Assembly: GCF_003634695.1 (NCBI RefSeq)
Contig: NZ_RBWV01000009.1
Location: 496,001-560,000, forward strand
DNA: 64,000 bases
DNA from: Motilibacter peucedani
GTDB lineage: Bacteria > Actinomycetota > Actinomycetes > Motilibacterales > Motilibacteraceae
Reading direction: 5' to 3'
Positions 41,829 through 51,210 of the stretch are shown here, piece after piece. The notes under the pieces are model-generated. The model was not told the DNA's origin. It ran no database searches and saw only the letters and a list, made by a program, of their open reading frames with translations. A program made the translations under genes and the position numbers. Position 1 is the stretch's first letter; each line of letters begins with the position of its first letter.

Positions 41829-44531
41829 TCACGTCCCGCCCACGCGCAGCACCTGGCCGAGCTTCTGCCGCCGCCGCAGCGACGACTCGACGACCACGAG
41901 CACCGCGACGCCGGCAGGAAGCAGCACGAGCGGCACGACGACGGTCCACGGGACGGCGAGCGCCGGGTCGCTCGGCTGGCCGGTGACCAGGCGCAGCGAC
42001 AGCGACCTCAGGGCCGTACGCGCCAGCACCGTCCCCAGCACCGTCCCTCCGGCGGCGGCGAGGAGGGCGGGCGGCAGCAGCTCGCCCGCGACGGCCCGGC
42101 GCGCCTCGACCGGGCGCAGGCCGAGCGTCCGCAACCGGGCCAGGGTCTGGCCGCGAGCGGGGGCGGTGGCGGCCGCGCCGAGCACGAGGCCCAGCAGCGC
42201 GAGCGCCAGCATCACCGTCGCGGTGAGCTCGGCCAGGCGCAGCAGGGCCTGCGGCAGCGGTGAGGTCCGCCGCTCGTGCTGCACGGCCTCGCGCACGGTG
42301 ATCGCAGCGTCGGGACCGGCCAGCCGGCGCAGCACCGAGGCCGCGCGGGGCCCGGTCGCCCACACCGTGTCGGGCGGGGCGTCGGCCCCGGCTGCTGCGA
42401 ACGAGGCCGCGTCGACGACCACCAGCGGTCCACCGTCGCCCAGCGGCGGTGCACCGCCCACGACCTGGAGGGCCACCGGCTCGCCGTCCCACCGCAGGGC
42501 GAGCTTCCCGCGCAGCAGCGCGGGGTCCGCGGTGCGCACGAGTGCCGGCACCCGGCCGCCGGAGAGCCCGTGCAGCCGGGCCAGCTGCGGCGCGTCGGGC
42601 AACGGCGTGGTGGCCAGCAGCCGCTCGAAGGCGGGTGCGTCGGCCACCACGAGGCGCGCGCTGCCGGTGCTCGTGCCGCTCACCAGCGCGACGTCGGAGA
42701 CCCGGGCGGGGACCGCGATGCGTACGCCGTCGCTCCCCGCCGCCCGCCCGGCGAGCGTCCGCACCGACGCCGACGCCTGCGTGTGGAGCTGCGCGTCGGC
42801 GCCGACCGCGAACCAGGCGCCGTCGGCCTGACCGCTGGTCTGCGTCGCGGCGAGGCACAGCGCGAAGCCGGCCAGCGCGCTGCCCACCGTCACGACCAGG
42901 AAGGGCAGCGGCCGCGCAGCGGTCGTCGAGGCGCGGGCGGCGACGACGAAGGGCACGGTGCGCGTACCTCGCCGCAGCCACCCGCGCGCCAGACGAGCGC
43001 CCAGCGGGAGCAGCCGCAGCAGCACGAGCGCGCCCGTCGCGGCGACCAGCGTGGGCGCGAGCGCCGGCAGCAGCGCACCGCTGACGTCGTCGGGCTCGAC
43101 GGGCACGACGCCGCGCTGCCGGAGCGCCACGAGCGCGGCGGCGGCCGCGAGCAGGACGGCGACCTCGAGCGCACCCCGCCGCAGCTGGGCGGTGCGGGCG
43201 AGGCTGCGCCGGGCCGACCGGTTGGCCGGCGCCCGCCTGCCGCCCGTCGAGCGGGCGGCGGCGCGCACGCCGAGCAGTGGCGGAGCGAGCAGGGCGACGG
43301 CCAGCACCGGCACCGGCCAGGTCAGCGACGGCGGCCGGGAGCCGAGGACGCGGGCGGCCAGCAGCCCCGCCGCGGCCGCCGGCACGGTGACCAGCACCGA
43401 CTCGACGGCGAGCTCGGCGAGCAGCCCGGGCAGCGAGGCGCCGCGGACCCGGAGGTCCGCCAGCGTGGCACGCCTGCGGCGGACGAGCTGCTCGGCCGCG
43501 AGCACGAGCACCAGGCTGGTCGTCAGCACGAGGCCGGCGAACAGGAGGGCGGCCTGCGCCGTCGCCGTCGCCACCCGCCGGCGCGCGCCGTGCAGCACCC
43601 GGTCGAGCTGGCTGCGCCACGTCGGAGAGCCGTCGTCACCGCCCCCGTAGCGCGCCTCGAGCCGCACGACCGCGCCGGCGAGGACTGTGGAGCTACCCCG
43701 GTCGAGCCGCGCCGGTGCCGGGGCGAACGACACCGCGCGGGTGAGGTAGTCGGAGTCGAGGGCGACGCGCGCGTCGGGCAGCGAGGTCGGCGACAGCAGC
43801 CCGCCGACCACCGTGCGGCGGACGAGCGCACCGACGTACGCCTGTGGCGCGAGCAGTCCCGGCGCCTGCTGCCAGGCCGGGTCGAGCGGGTCCACGGGCC
43901 GGAACACCCCGCTGACGCGGATGTCCATGTCGCGCTGGAGCGGGTCGCTGGCGTCGAGCCGGTCGCCGGGGCGGAGGTGCAGCGCCGCCGCCGTCTGCTC
44001 GGACACGCCCACCTCCACCGGCCACGGCCCGGAGTCGGGGGGCACGACGACGGCCGGCTCCCGGGCCGTCGTGCCCGGAGCAGAGCCCGCCGTCCAGCTC
44101 ACCCGGGCGCCGCGCCCGCCCGAGACGTAGGCCAGCTGGAGCACGTCGCCCGCGCCGTGCCCGGACAGCTTGAGGTCCGCGGAGGTGATGCTCGCGGCGG
44201 GCGGCTGCAGCGCGGCGGCCAGGTCGCGAGGGATCTCGAGCCCGGCCAGCTCGACGCTGTCCCGGAGGGTCGCTGCCATGCCGGGGTCGCGCTGCTTGGG
44301 GTCTTCGGCGTAGTCGGGCTCGAAGGGGACGGTGTAGACGAGGTCGGCGTCCGCTCCGGCTCGCGCCACGAGGTCGCTCACCGCCAGGTCCGCCGCGTGC
44401 CCGACCGCGGGCGGCAGGCCCGCCGCCAGGGCGGTGCCGAGCACGACCACGGCACCCGCGAGCGCGAGCGGACCGCGGTCGGCGCGCAGCCGGCCGACGA
44501 CGCTGGGCAGGTGCAGCCGCGGCAGCCTCAC
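41829..44531 (-). CDS. FtsX-like ABC transporter permease, 900 residues
   Basis: Large permease with a signal-anchor-like first helix (about 20-42), a long extracytoplasmic domain, a membrane block (about 285-400, with AALLFAGLVLTTSLVLVLAA), further helices, a second outer domain and a C-terminal FtsX block (about 760-890). The pattern of two outer domains and about 10 helices fits MacB/LolC-type exporters with doubled FtsX units. GTG 44531 overlaps the stop of the 1068-residue permease gene. Last gene of a four-gene unit. Confidence 0.78.
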   Translation of the reverse strand: MRLPRLHLPSVVGRLRADRGPLALAGAVVVLGTALAAGLPPAVGHAADLAVSDLVARAGADADLVYTVPFEPDYAEDPKQRDPGMAATLRDSVELAGLEIPRDLAAALQPPAASITSADLKLSGHGAGDVLQLAYVSGGRGARVSWTAGSAPGTTAREPAVVVPPDSGPWPVEVGVSEQTAAALHLRPGDRLDASDPLQRDMDIRVSGVFRPVDPLDPAWQQAPGLLAPQAYVGALVRRTVVGGLLSPTSLPDARVALDSDYLTRAVSFAPAPARLDRGSSTVLAGAVVRLEARYGGGDDGSPTWRSQLDRVLHGARRRVATATAQAALLFAGLVLTTSLVLVLAAEQLVRRRRATLADLRVRGASLPGLLAELAVESVLVTVPAAAAGLLAARVLGSRPPSLTWPVPVLAVALLAPPLLGVRAAARSTGGRRAPANRSARRSLARTAQLRRGALEVAVLLAAAAALVALRQRGVVPVEPDDVSGALLPALAPTLVAATGALVLLRLLPLGARLARGWLRRGTRTVPFVVAARASTTAARPLPFLVVTVGSALAGFALCLAATQTSGQADGAWFAVGADAQLHTQASASVRTLAGRAAGSDGVRIAVPARVSDVALVSGTSTGSARLVVADAPAFERLLATTPLPDAPQLARLHGLSGGRVPALVRTADPALLRGKLALRWDGEPVALQVVGGAPPLGDGGPLVVVDAASFAAAGADAPPDTVWATGPRAASVLRRLAGPDAAITVREAVQHERRTSPLPQALLRLAELTATVMLALALLGLVLGAAATAPARGQTLARLRTLGLRPVEARRAVAGELLPPALLAAAGGTVLGTVLARTALRSLSLRLVTGQPSDPALAVPWTVVVPLVLLPAGVAVLVVVESSLRRRQKLGQVLRVGGT

Positions 44532-47500
44532 GACGCCACCCTCAGGTGCGCCGTGTCGGCCCGCCGGACCTGCACGCTGACGACCAGCGCGGTGAGTGCG
44601 AGGCAGCCGAGCAGCACGCCGCCCACGAGCGCGACCTCGGTGCCCCACGGCCACTGCTCGAGCACGGCCGGCGTGGGCTCGGCGCCGAGGTCGGAGCGGA
44701 CCAGCCGGGTGGCGAAGGCCGCCGAGGTGACGGCGCCGACGACGGTGCCCGTGGAGAGCAGGAGGGCCAGCACCGCGCCGTGCTGGACGAGCAGCGCGGT
44801 GAGGATCGCGCGCCGGGGGAGCCCGAGCCCGCGCAGCCGGGCCACCTCGAGGGCTCGCGACTCGAGGTCGGCGGTCACGTGCAGGGTGGTGCCGACAAGC
44901 GCCAGCAGCACCGCCGCCACGAGCAGGACGCCCAGCGCGGCAGGCAGCACGACCCGCAGCGGTCCGCGCGCGAGCTCGTCGTCGAGCTCGCGGCGGCTGA
45001 GGACGTCGCCGATGTCGAGCGCCCGCAGCCGCGCCGCCGCGTCGGCCCGCTGGGGGTCGCCCACCCACCAGCCGTCGACCGCGGGGTCGAGCTGCCCCGC
45101 GCCGACCAGCGCCCGCGAGAGCAGGTCGGCGTCGGCCAGCAGCGCGATCCCGCCCGAGAGCGAGGGCACGTAGGGCACCTCGGCCGCGACGCGTACGCGG
45201 ACCGTCGTCGCGCCTACCGTCACCGCGAGCTCGTCGCCCACCGAGCTGTGGATCGTCTGCAGCAGTCGGTGCGAGGCTGCGACGGGGACGACCTGCGGAC
45301 GGTCGAGGGCCGTGGAGAGCACTTCCGCCCTCCCGTAGACCAGGCCGGGCACCGACACCGCCGCACGGGTGCGCACGTCGGTCGCCCCACCCGCGCTGGT
45401 GACCTGGACGCCGGCCGCGGTGACGACCTGCTCGCTCCCGGTCGATCGGTCGCTGCCGGTCGGGGCGGCGGACCAGCCGGTGGACCCGCCGGTCGCCCCA
45501 GGCAGGTGCACCGTGACGGACACGTCGGTGCTGGGCGGTGCGGGCCCTGCGTCCTGGTCCACCGTCTCGAAGCGCAGCGCGACACCGACCAGCTGGAGCC
45601 CCGGTGGCAACGGCACGTTGAGCACGAGCGGGTGCGGGGAGCCGTCGAGCCGGACAGGCGCAGCGTAGGTGAGCGTCCGCAGGCCCGTGGCGTCCTGGGT
45701 CAGCAGGCGGGGGGTCGCGCGCAGCTCGGCTCCGGCCGAGGCGGTGCCGCTGATCGTCACGCCGGTCGACGGGAGAGGCACTCCGACGATCCGGGAGGTG
45801 GGCCTCAGTCGAGAAGCGCTCGCAGCCCACGTCGTGCCGCGCCAGCGGCCGTCCCGGCGCCCGCGCAGCAGGGCGCCCGCGTGCGCGGTGTCGACGGCGA
45901 GCAGGCGGGGGGCCAGCCCCTGCTCGCCGACGAACCAGCCGACGGCGACGGGGCGGTCCGTGACCGGCGAGACGGTGCCGCCGGTCGCGGCGGCCACTCG
46001 CGCTCCCTCACCCGGCTCGGGCGGCGCCACCAGGCTCACCGAGGCGTCGGTGCCCACGCGGATGTCGGCCTGGTCGTGCTGCGAGCGCTGCCACGTCGAG
46101 CCGAACGACGCGCCGAACGTCGTCACGGCCGCGGTGAGCGCGAGCAGCAGTGCCGCGGCCACCGCGCGGGGCCGGCGGGCCGCCTCGAACGCGGCGAGCG
46201 GCAGGACGAGCGCGCGCGAGCGGCGCGCCAGCGCGTCGACGCCGCGCAGGGGCAGCGGCACCACCCGCAGCGCCACCACCGCACCGGCGAGCAGGCACAG
46301 GGCGGGGGAGACGACGCGTACGACGTCGGTGCGGGCGGTGCTCGCGGCGGGCTGGTCGCGCAGCTGCCAGACCCCCACGAGCGCCAGGCCGACCAGCAGC
46401 AGGTCGGCACCCGAGCGGGCCGCCAGGCCGCGCCGGCTCGGCCGCGTCGACGAGTGCTCGCCGCGGTCGCGGCGCAGCGCGGGCAGCACGAGCACGGCGG
46501 CGAGCGCGACGGCTCCGAGCACCACCGCCTGCAGCTGGGCGCCGTCGCTGGACGGCCCCGCAGCCAGGCCGGCGCGCTCGAGGACCGGGAGGTGCGTGAG
46601 CCCGGTGTGCGCCAGGGTGGACAGCGGCACGGCGACCACCGACGCGAGGGCGGCCAGCACCGCGGCCTCGAGCGCGGCGGTGGCCAGCAGCTGGCGCGGG
46701 CCGGCCCCCAGCGCCGCGAGCAGCTCGGTCTCGCCCGCCCGCAGCGCCGTGACGAGCCGGCCGGCCAGGCCCAGCGCCGTCGCCGTCAGCGCGATGCCGA
46801 GCAGCACCACGACCAGCACCACCGTGCGGGTGGCCGACTGCTGCGTCCGCGCCACCGCGAGGGTGCGGGGCAGCTCGGACGAGATGCGCTCGGCCGCCGG
46901 TCGCTGGCGCAGCGCGGCGGAGAGACGGGGGTCGGCGGCACTCAGCCGGGCGGACACCTCGGCGAGCCGCGCGCCCGTCACCCCCGTCAGCACCGGCGAC
47001 GCCGTGACGTCGAGCCGGTCGACGGTGGAGCCGCTGGTCATCAGGTCGGGCAGGGCGACGACGAAGGGGCCGTAGGCCTGCGCCGGCTCGGTGCTGTAGC
47101 CGTCCTGGTAGGCGATCTCGACCCCCGCGCCGCCGAGCGGGTCGCGCTCCCAGCCGGCCGCGGGCCGCGGCCGGAAGGTGCCGACGACCCGCACGTCCAC
47201 CGGCGAGACCGAGTTGCCGCCACCGGTCTCCGCACCGAGCGCGACGCGGGTCCCGGTCGACAGGTGGAGGGCGCGCGCCGTCGCCTCGGGCACCACCGCC
47301 TCGAGCGCACCGCCTGAGCCGCCGGCAGCGGGCCACCGGCCCGTGAGGAGGTCGGCGCGCTCGGTCAGGGCGTCGAGGGCCGAGAGGTAGCCCAGCTGCC
47401 GCGACCCGCTGCCGCCGTCCCCCAGCCGGCGCATCGCCGAGGAGAACCGACGGGTGCTGGTGGAGCCGAGCGGCTCGAGGACCCAGCGGACCACGCCGCC

Positions 47501-47734
47501 CGCACCGGAGGCGACGGAGGTCACGTCACCGCCGCGTACGCCTGTGGCGATGGCGGTGACGTCGAGCTCCTTCGGCTGCGCGCGGACCACGGCGACGTCG
47601 AGCGCGCGCTCCTGCGTGCGCGTGAGCAGCAGCGCGCTCACCCCCAGCAGCGTCGCGCCCGCTGTCACGACGGCGAGGACGGCGGCGAGCAGCGCGAGCT
47701 GGACGCGTGCCCGCAGGAGCAGGAGCCCGAGCAC
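44528..47734 (-). CDS. FtsX-like ABC transporter permease, 1068 residues
   Basis: Second large permease. N-terminal helix (about 10-38), a big outer domain, FtsX helices at about 310-410, more helices at 455-560, a second outer domain, and the final FtsX block at about 930-1055 with LESRALEVARLRGLGLPRR, the typical cytoplasmic loop. It starts 2 bp after the stop of the 230-residue ATPase gene and overlaps the next permease by 4 bp. The two permeases likely form one complex that moves lipids, lipoproteins or peptides; the substrate is unknown. Confidence 0.78.
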   Translation of the reverse strand: MLGLLLLRARVQLALLAAVLAVVTAGATLLGVSALLLTRTQERALDVAVVRAQPKELDVTAIATGVRGGDVTSVASGAGGVVRWVLEPLGSTSTRRFSSAMRRLGDGGSGSRQLGYLSALDALTERADLLTGRWPAAGGSGGALEAVVPEATARALHLSTGTRVALGAETGGGNSVSPVDVRVVGTFRPRPAAGWERDPLGGAGVEIAYQDGYSTEPAQAYGPFVVALPDLMTSGSTVDRLDVTASPVLTGVTGARLAEVSARLSAADPRLSAALRQRPAAERISSELPRTLAVARTQQSATRTVVLVVVLLGIALTATALGLAGRLVTALRAGETELLAALGAGPRQLLATAALEAAVLAALASVVAVPLSTLAHTGLTHLPVLERAGLAAGPSSDGAQLQAVVLGAVALAAVLVLPALRRDRGEHSSTRPSRRGLAARSGADLLLVGLALVGVWQLRDQPAASTARTDVVRVVSPALCLLAGAVVALRVVPLPLRGVDALARRSRALVLPLAAFEAARRPRAVAAALLLALTAAVTTFGASFGSTWQRSQHDQADIRVGTDASVSLVAPPEPGEGARVAAATGGTVSPVTDRPVAVGWFVGEQGLAPRLLAVDTAHAGALLRGRRDGRWRGTTWAASASRLRPTSRIVGVPLPSTGVTISGTASAGAELRATPRLLTQDATGLRTLTYAAPVRLDGSPHPLVLNVPLPPGLQLVGVALRFETVDQDAGPAPPSTDVSVTVHLPGATGGSTGWSAAPTGSDRSTGSEQVVTAAGVQVTSAGGATDVRTRAAVSVPGLVYGRAEVLSTALDRPQVVPVAASHRLLQTIHSSVGDELAVTVGATTVRVRVAAEVPYVPSLSGGIALLADADLLSRALVGAGQLDPAVDGWWVGDPQRADAAARLRALDIGDVLSRRELDDELARGPLRVVLPAALGVLLVAAVLLALVGTTLHVTADLESRALEVARLRGLGLPRRAILTALLVQHGAVLALLLSTGTVVGAVTSAAFATRLVRSDLGAEPTPAVLEQWPWGTEVALVGGVLLGCLALTALVVSVQVRRADTAHLRVAS

Positions 47735-47736
47735 CG

Positions 47737-48429
47737 CTAGCCCGTGACCTGACCGTCGGAGATGCGCACGACGCGGTCGGCCAGCTCCATCATCACCGGG
47801 TCGTGCGTGGCGATCAGGGCGGTGACGCCCTCGGACTCGACCACCGCGCGCAGCAGCGCCATGATCTCGAGCCCGGTCTCCGGGTCGAGCTGGCCGGTCG
47901 GCTCGTCGGCGACCAGCAGGCGGGGTGAGGCGGCGAGCGCGCGGGCGATGGCCACCCGCTGCTGCTGGCCTCCGGACAGCTCGCTCGGCCGCTGCTCGGA
48001 GTGGTCGGACAGCCCGACGAGGTCGAGCAGCAGCGCGACGCGGCGCTCGCGGTCGGCCACGGGGGTGCGCTTCATGCGCAGCGGGACGCCGACGTTCTCG
48101 GCCGCGGAGAGCACGGGCACCAGCCCGAAGGTCTGGAAGACGTAGGTCACCGACTCGCGCCGCAGCCGGCTCAGGCCCTCCTCGTCGAGCCCGGTGACCT
48201 CGGTGCCGTCGACGCGCACGCTGCCCGCGTCCGGCCGGTCGAGACCGCCGATCACGTTGAGCAGCGTCGTCTTGCCCGACCCGGAGCGCCCGACCAGCGC
48301 CACCATCGTGCCGGCCTGCACGTCGAAGGAGACCTCGCGCAGCGCGTGCACGGCCCGCTCGCCGGACCCGAAGCTGCGCCGCACGCCCCGCACGGAGACC
48401 ATCGGCTCCGCGACCACCTCGGCCGTCAT
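47737..48429 (-). CDS. ABC transporter ATP-binding protein (MacB/LolD type)
   Basis: 230 residues. Walker A GRSGSGKTT, Q-loop region YVFQTFGLVPVLSA, signature LSGGQQQRVAIARAL, Walker B LLVADEPTGQLD and H-loop THDP are intact. Energises the FtsX-type permeases downstream. ATG 48429 overlaps the stop of the 309-residue ATPase gene (ATGA). Confidence 0.92.
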   Translation of the reverse strand: MTAEVVAEPMVSVRGVRRSFGSGERAVHALREVSFDVQAGTMVALVGRSGSGKTTLLNVIGGLDRPDAGSVRVDGTEVTGLDEEGLSRLRRESVTYVFQTFGLVPVLSAAENVGVPLRMKRTPVADRERRVALLLDLVGLSDHSEQRPSELSGGQQQRVAIARALAASPRLLVADEPTGQLDPETGLEIMALLRAVVESEGVTALIATHDPVMMELADRVVRISDGQVTG

Positions 48430-49355
48430 GCGCCGGTGTCGGGGCGGATGGCCACCTGGTCGGTCTCGAGCGCGAGGCGCACCCGTCGGGTCAGCGCCAG
48501 CGCCTCGCGGTAGTCCTTGGGCACCTGTACGCGTCCGGCCCGGTCCATGATCGCGTACTCCTCCGCGACGACCCGGTGCTCGCCGTCGGCCCCGGTCGTC
48601 GAGCGCCGCAGCACCTCGCTGCTGGTGCGGCCGGCGCGGATGGCCACGGTCCGCTCGACCTGGCCGCTCACGTCCGGGTCGTGCGTGACCATGACGACGG
48701 TGACGCCCAGCTGCGAGTTCGCGGTGCGCAGAGCGCCGAAGACCTCGCCCGAGGTCTCGGTGTCGAGCTCGCCGGTCGGCTCGTCGGCGAGCAGCACCCG
48801 CGGCCGGTTGGCGAGCGCGACGCAGATCGCGACGCGCATCTGCTCGCCGCCCGACATCTGCGCGGGACGGCGCCGCGCGCAGTGCGCCACGCCGACCGAC
48901 TCGAGCAGCTCACCCGTACGGCTCCTGCGCTCCCTGCGCGGCACGCCCGCCAGCGTCATCGGCAGGTCGACCATCTGAGCTGCGGAGAGGTAGGGCACCA
49001 GGTTGCGCGCCGTCTGCTGCCGGACCAGGCCGACCGCGTGGCGGCGGTAGTGCACGCGCTCCCTGCGCGACATCGACATGAGGTCCCAGGAGGCCACGCG
49101 CGCCCGACCCGCGGTGGGGGCGTCGGTCCCGGCGAGCAGCGAGAGCAGCGTCGACTTGCCCGAGCCCGAAGCACCGATGATGGCGACCATCTCGCCCTCG
49201 TGCACCAGCAGGTCGAGCCCCTGCAGCGCCTGCACCTCGATCGAGCCGGTCTGGTAGATCCGCACGAGGTTGTCGCACACGATGAGCGCGTCGTGGCCGA
49301 ACTCCTGCTCCGGCCCGGCACGTCGTGCGCTCAGCGGCCCGTCGAGCAGGGACAC
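48426..49355 (-). CDS. ABC transporter ATP-binding protein with AbrB-like C-terminal tail
   Basis: 309 residues. The ATPase (about 25-245) has GASGSGKST, signature MSGGEQMRVAICVAL, Walker B VLLADEPTGELD and THDPD. A linker leads to a C-terminal part of about 45 residues, AIMDRAGRVQVPKDYREALA and onwards, which resembles the SpoVT/AbrB swapped-hairpin fold. Family ATPases normally end before this. GTG 49355 follows GGAGG by 7 nt. First gene of the four-gene ABC unit. Confidence 0.87.
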   Translation of the reverse strand: MSLLDGPLSARRAGPEQEFGHDALIVCDNLVRIYQTGSIEVQALQGLDLLVHEGEMVAIIGASGSGKSTLLSLLAGTDAPTAGRARVASWDLMSMSRRERVHYRRHAVGLVRQQTARNLVPYLSAAQMVDLPMTLAGVPRRERRSRTGELLESVGVAHCARRRPAQMSGGEQMRVAICVALANRPRVLLADEPTGELDTETSGEVFGALRTANSQLGVTVVMVTHDPDVSGQVERTVAIRAGRTSSEVLRRSTTGADGEHRVVAEEYAIMDRAGRVQVPKDYREALALTRRVRLALETDQVAIRPDTGA

Positions 49356-49480
49356 GCGGATACCTCCAGGGACGTGGTCGGCCGCGCGCAGACTAGCCCG
49401 CGACCTGCTGGTGCCGCAGCGGTCGACACCGAACCGCAACCTGGCACCGGCGCGGCAAGGGCCGTGCGACGCTGGGATGC

Positions 49481-49894
49481 ATGGCACCCGACCGCTCCGC
49501 GATGCTCGCTCTCTACGAGCGCTACCTCGCCTGCTGCAACGCGCACCGGGCCGACGACCTGGGCGAGTTCGTCTCGCAGCACGTGAGCGGTTCCGGGCCC
49601 GTCGACGGGCTGGCGGCCTACATCGAGAGCGTTCGTGAGGTCTACGTCGGCTTCCCCGACTACCGCTGGGAGGTGCAGGACGTGTTCGTCGACGGCCGCA
49701 CGATCGTCGCGCGGCTGTTCGGCTCCGGCACGAACACAGGCACCTTCAGCGGCATCGCGCCGACCGGGCGGCGGATCCGCACGCAGGAGCTCGTCGTCTA
49801 CCAGGTCGAGGACGGGAAGATCGCCCACTGCTGGGGCGACCTCCACCCGGTCGTCCGCGACGCGTTGTCGGCCGTCGTCAGGGCAGCTGGATGA
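49481..49894 (+). CDS. SnoaL-like (NTF2 fold) protein
   Basis: 137 residues. The pattern MLALYERYLACCNAHR, DGLAAYIESVREVYVGFPDYRWEVQDVFVDG and a closing ELVVYQVEDGKIAHCWGDLH is that of SnoaL-like ester cyclase/polyketide cyclase-type proteins. The substrate is unknown; many members are not cyclases. ATG 49481 lies 7 nt after GACGCT, likely leaderless. Its last 17 bp overlap the convergent hydrolase gene. Confidence 0.8.
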   Translation: MAPDRSAMLALYERYLACCNAHRADDLGEFVSQHVSGSGPVDGLAAYIESVREVYVGFPDYRWEVQDVFVDGRTIVARLFGSGTNTGTFSGIAPTGRRIRTQELVVYQVEDGKIAHCWGDLHPVVRDALSAVVRAAG

Positions 49895-51104
49895 CGCCTG
49901 CGGTGATGGGGGCCTGCTCGCCGTAGGGCGCGCCCGTGATCACGAAGACGCCACCCGAGCGGCTCCACGAGCTCGGGCTGGTCAGCGGGATCGTGAAGCG
50001 GCTGTAGCCGCGCGGCATCGGCGTGCTCATGCGCTCCCACGCGCCGGGGTCACCGGCCGCCCGGTTGATGACGAAGTCGACGTCGTCGTTGCAGCTGACG
50101 ATGATCGTGCCGTCCTTGCCGCCGTAGTCGGCCCACGAGACCGTGGGTGCCGAGGCCGGGGCGTGGCCGTCCTGGTCGAGCAGCTCGATGGACGGGGACG
50201 CGTCGAACTCCTCGGGGTCCCTCGCGAGCTTGTAGTGCACCGGGTAGTAGGTCGCGCTGACGCCGTACTCGTAGGTCATGATCCACAGGTGGTTCGTGAT
50301 CTTCGCGACGGTCGTCATGCCCGGCCGCTTCGCGTAGTCCGTGCCCACCGCGTCGTTGACGACCGGACCCCAGGTGCGGAGGTCCTTGGTGGTCTGGTGC
50401 GCCAGCTTCTGGCCGTAGAGCGGGTCGCGCTGGTCGGAGTAGTAGCAGATCAGCCGGCTGCGGTGCAGCAGCAGGAACGGCTCCCACACCGGCGTGAACC
50501 CGTTCTCCGCACGTGGCGCTCCGCCCTCGGCGACCGTGCTGAGGAAGCTCCAGGTCTTGCCGCGGTCGGTGCTCGCCCAGAGGACGATGCGGGTGCTGTT
50601 GAAGTCGAGCGAGTTGCCGGCGCACAGGATCGCGCCCTGGGGCAGGCCGCCGAAGGGCCGCTGCAGCTCGTAGAACGACGGCTGCAGCCAGATCCTGCCC
50701 TCCTCGCCGCCCACCGTGCTGAGGTAGTGCCACGTGCGGCCGTCGTCCTCGCTGCGGTAGACCGGGAACCCGCCGGGGCTGCCGAGGCTGAACTGCTGGA
50801 AGGTCGCCAGAGTGGTGCGGGCCGTGCCGGTCTGCGGGCCGCCCAGGCGGATCGCGCGCGCGTAGGACGCGCCGGGCCCGTCGAACACCGTGACCGGGCC
50901 GAACGGCGTCTCGCCGTGCCGGGCCCTCGACCTCGCCGACGCCGCCGACGCGGGCGCCGCGGTCCCGAGCGACAGGCCGACCGCGGCTGCCGCAGCCGCG
51001 CTGCCGCCGAGGAACGCGCGGCGCGACACGGGGGTCGGTCCGGGCCTCGAGCCCTGGTGCTGCCCCGCCTCGACGGCCCTGGGGAAGCTCTGACGATCCT
51101 GCAT
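49878..51104 (-). CDS. Tat-exported sialidase-like beta-propeller hydrolase
   Basis: 408 residues. A twin-arginine signal (SRRAFLGGSAAAAAA, about 27-55) precedes a propeller with Asp-box/BNR-type repeats: SEDDGRTWHYLS and STDRGKTWSFLS. The layout is that of the sialidase superfamily, including exo-arabinanases (GH93-like); the substrate cannot be fixed. ATG 51104 with GAGGTG upstream. A strong promoter with a LacI-type site lies upstream (51162-51210), which suggests sugar-responsive expression. Confidence 0.78.
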   Translation of the reverse strand: MQDRQSFPRAVEAGQHQGSRPGPTPVSRRAFLGGSAAAAAAVGLSLGTAAPASAASARSRARHGETPFGPVTVFDGPGASYARAIRLGGPQTGTARTTLATFQQFSLGSPGGFPVYRSEDDGRTWHYLSTVGGEEGRIWLQPSFYELQRPFGGLPQGAILCAGNSLDFNSTRIVLWASTDRGKTWSFLSTVAEGGAPRAENGFTPVWEPFLLLHRSRLICYYSDQRDPLYGQKLAHQTTKDLRTWGPVVNDAVGTDYAKRPGMTTVAKITNHLWIMTYEYGVSATYYPVHYKLARDPEEFDASPSIELLDQDGHAPASAPTVSWADYGGKDGTIIVSCNDDVDFVINRAAGDPGAWERMSTPMPRGYSRFTIPLTSPSSWSRSGGVFVITGAPYGEQAPITAGVIQLP

Positions 51105-51161
51105 GGGTCACCTCGCCTGTGAGATCTCCACCGCGACGCTGCGCGCTCGGGAGCACGCAGG

Positions 51162-51210
51162 TGAATCGTTTTCGAGCCCGGACGCTAGTGGCGTTGTGTG
51201 CCTGTGTCAA
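51162..51210 (-). promoter_or_regulatory. Promoter and LacI-like operator of the propeller hydrolase gene
   Basis: On the minus strand TTGACA (51205-51210), 17-nt spacer, TAGCGT (51182-51187): a near-consensus housekeeping promoter. At the expected start of transcription sits TCGAAAACGATTCA (51162-51175), similar to LacI-family operators with a central CG. The promoter overlaps the 3' end of the upstream 115-residue gene. Confidence 0.6.
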
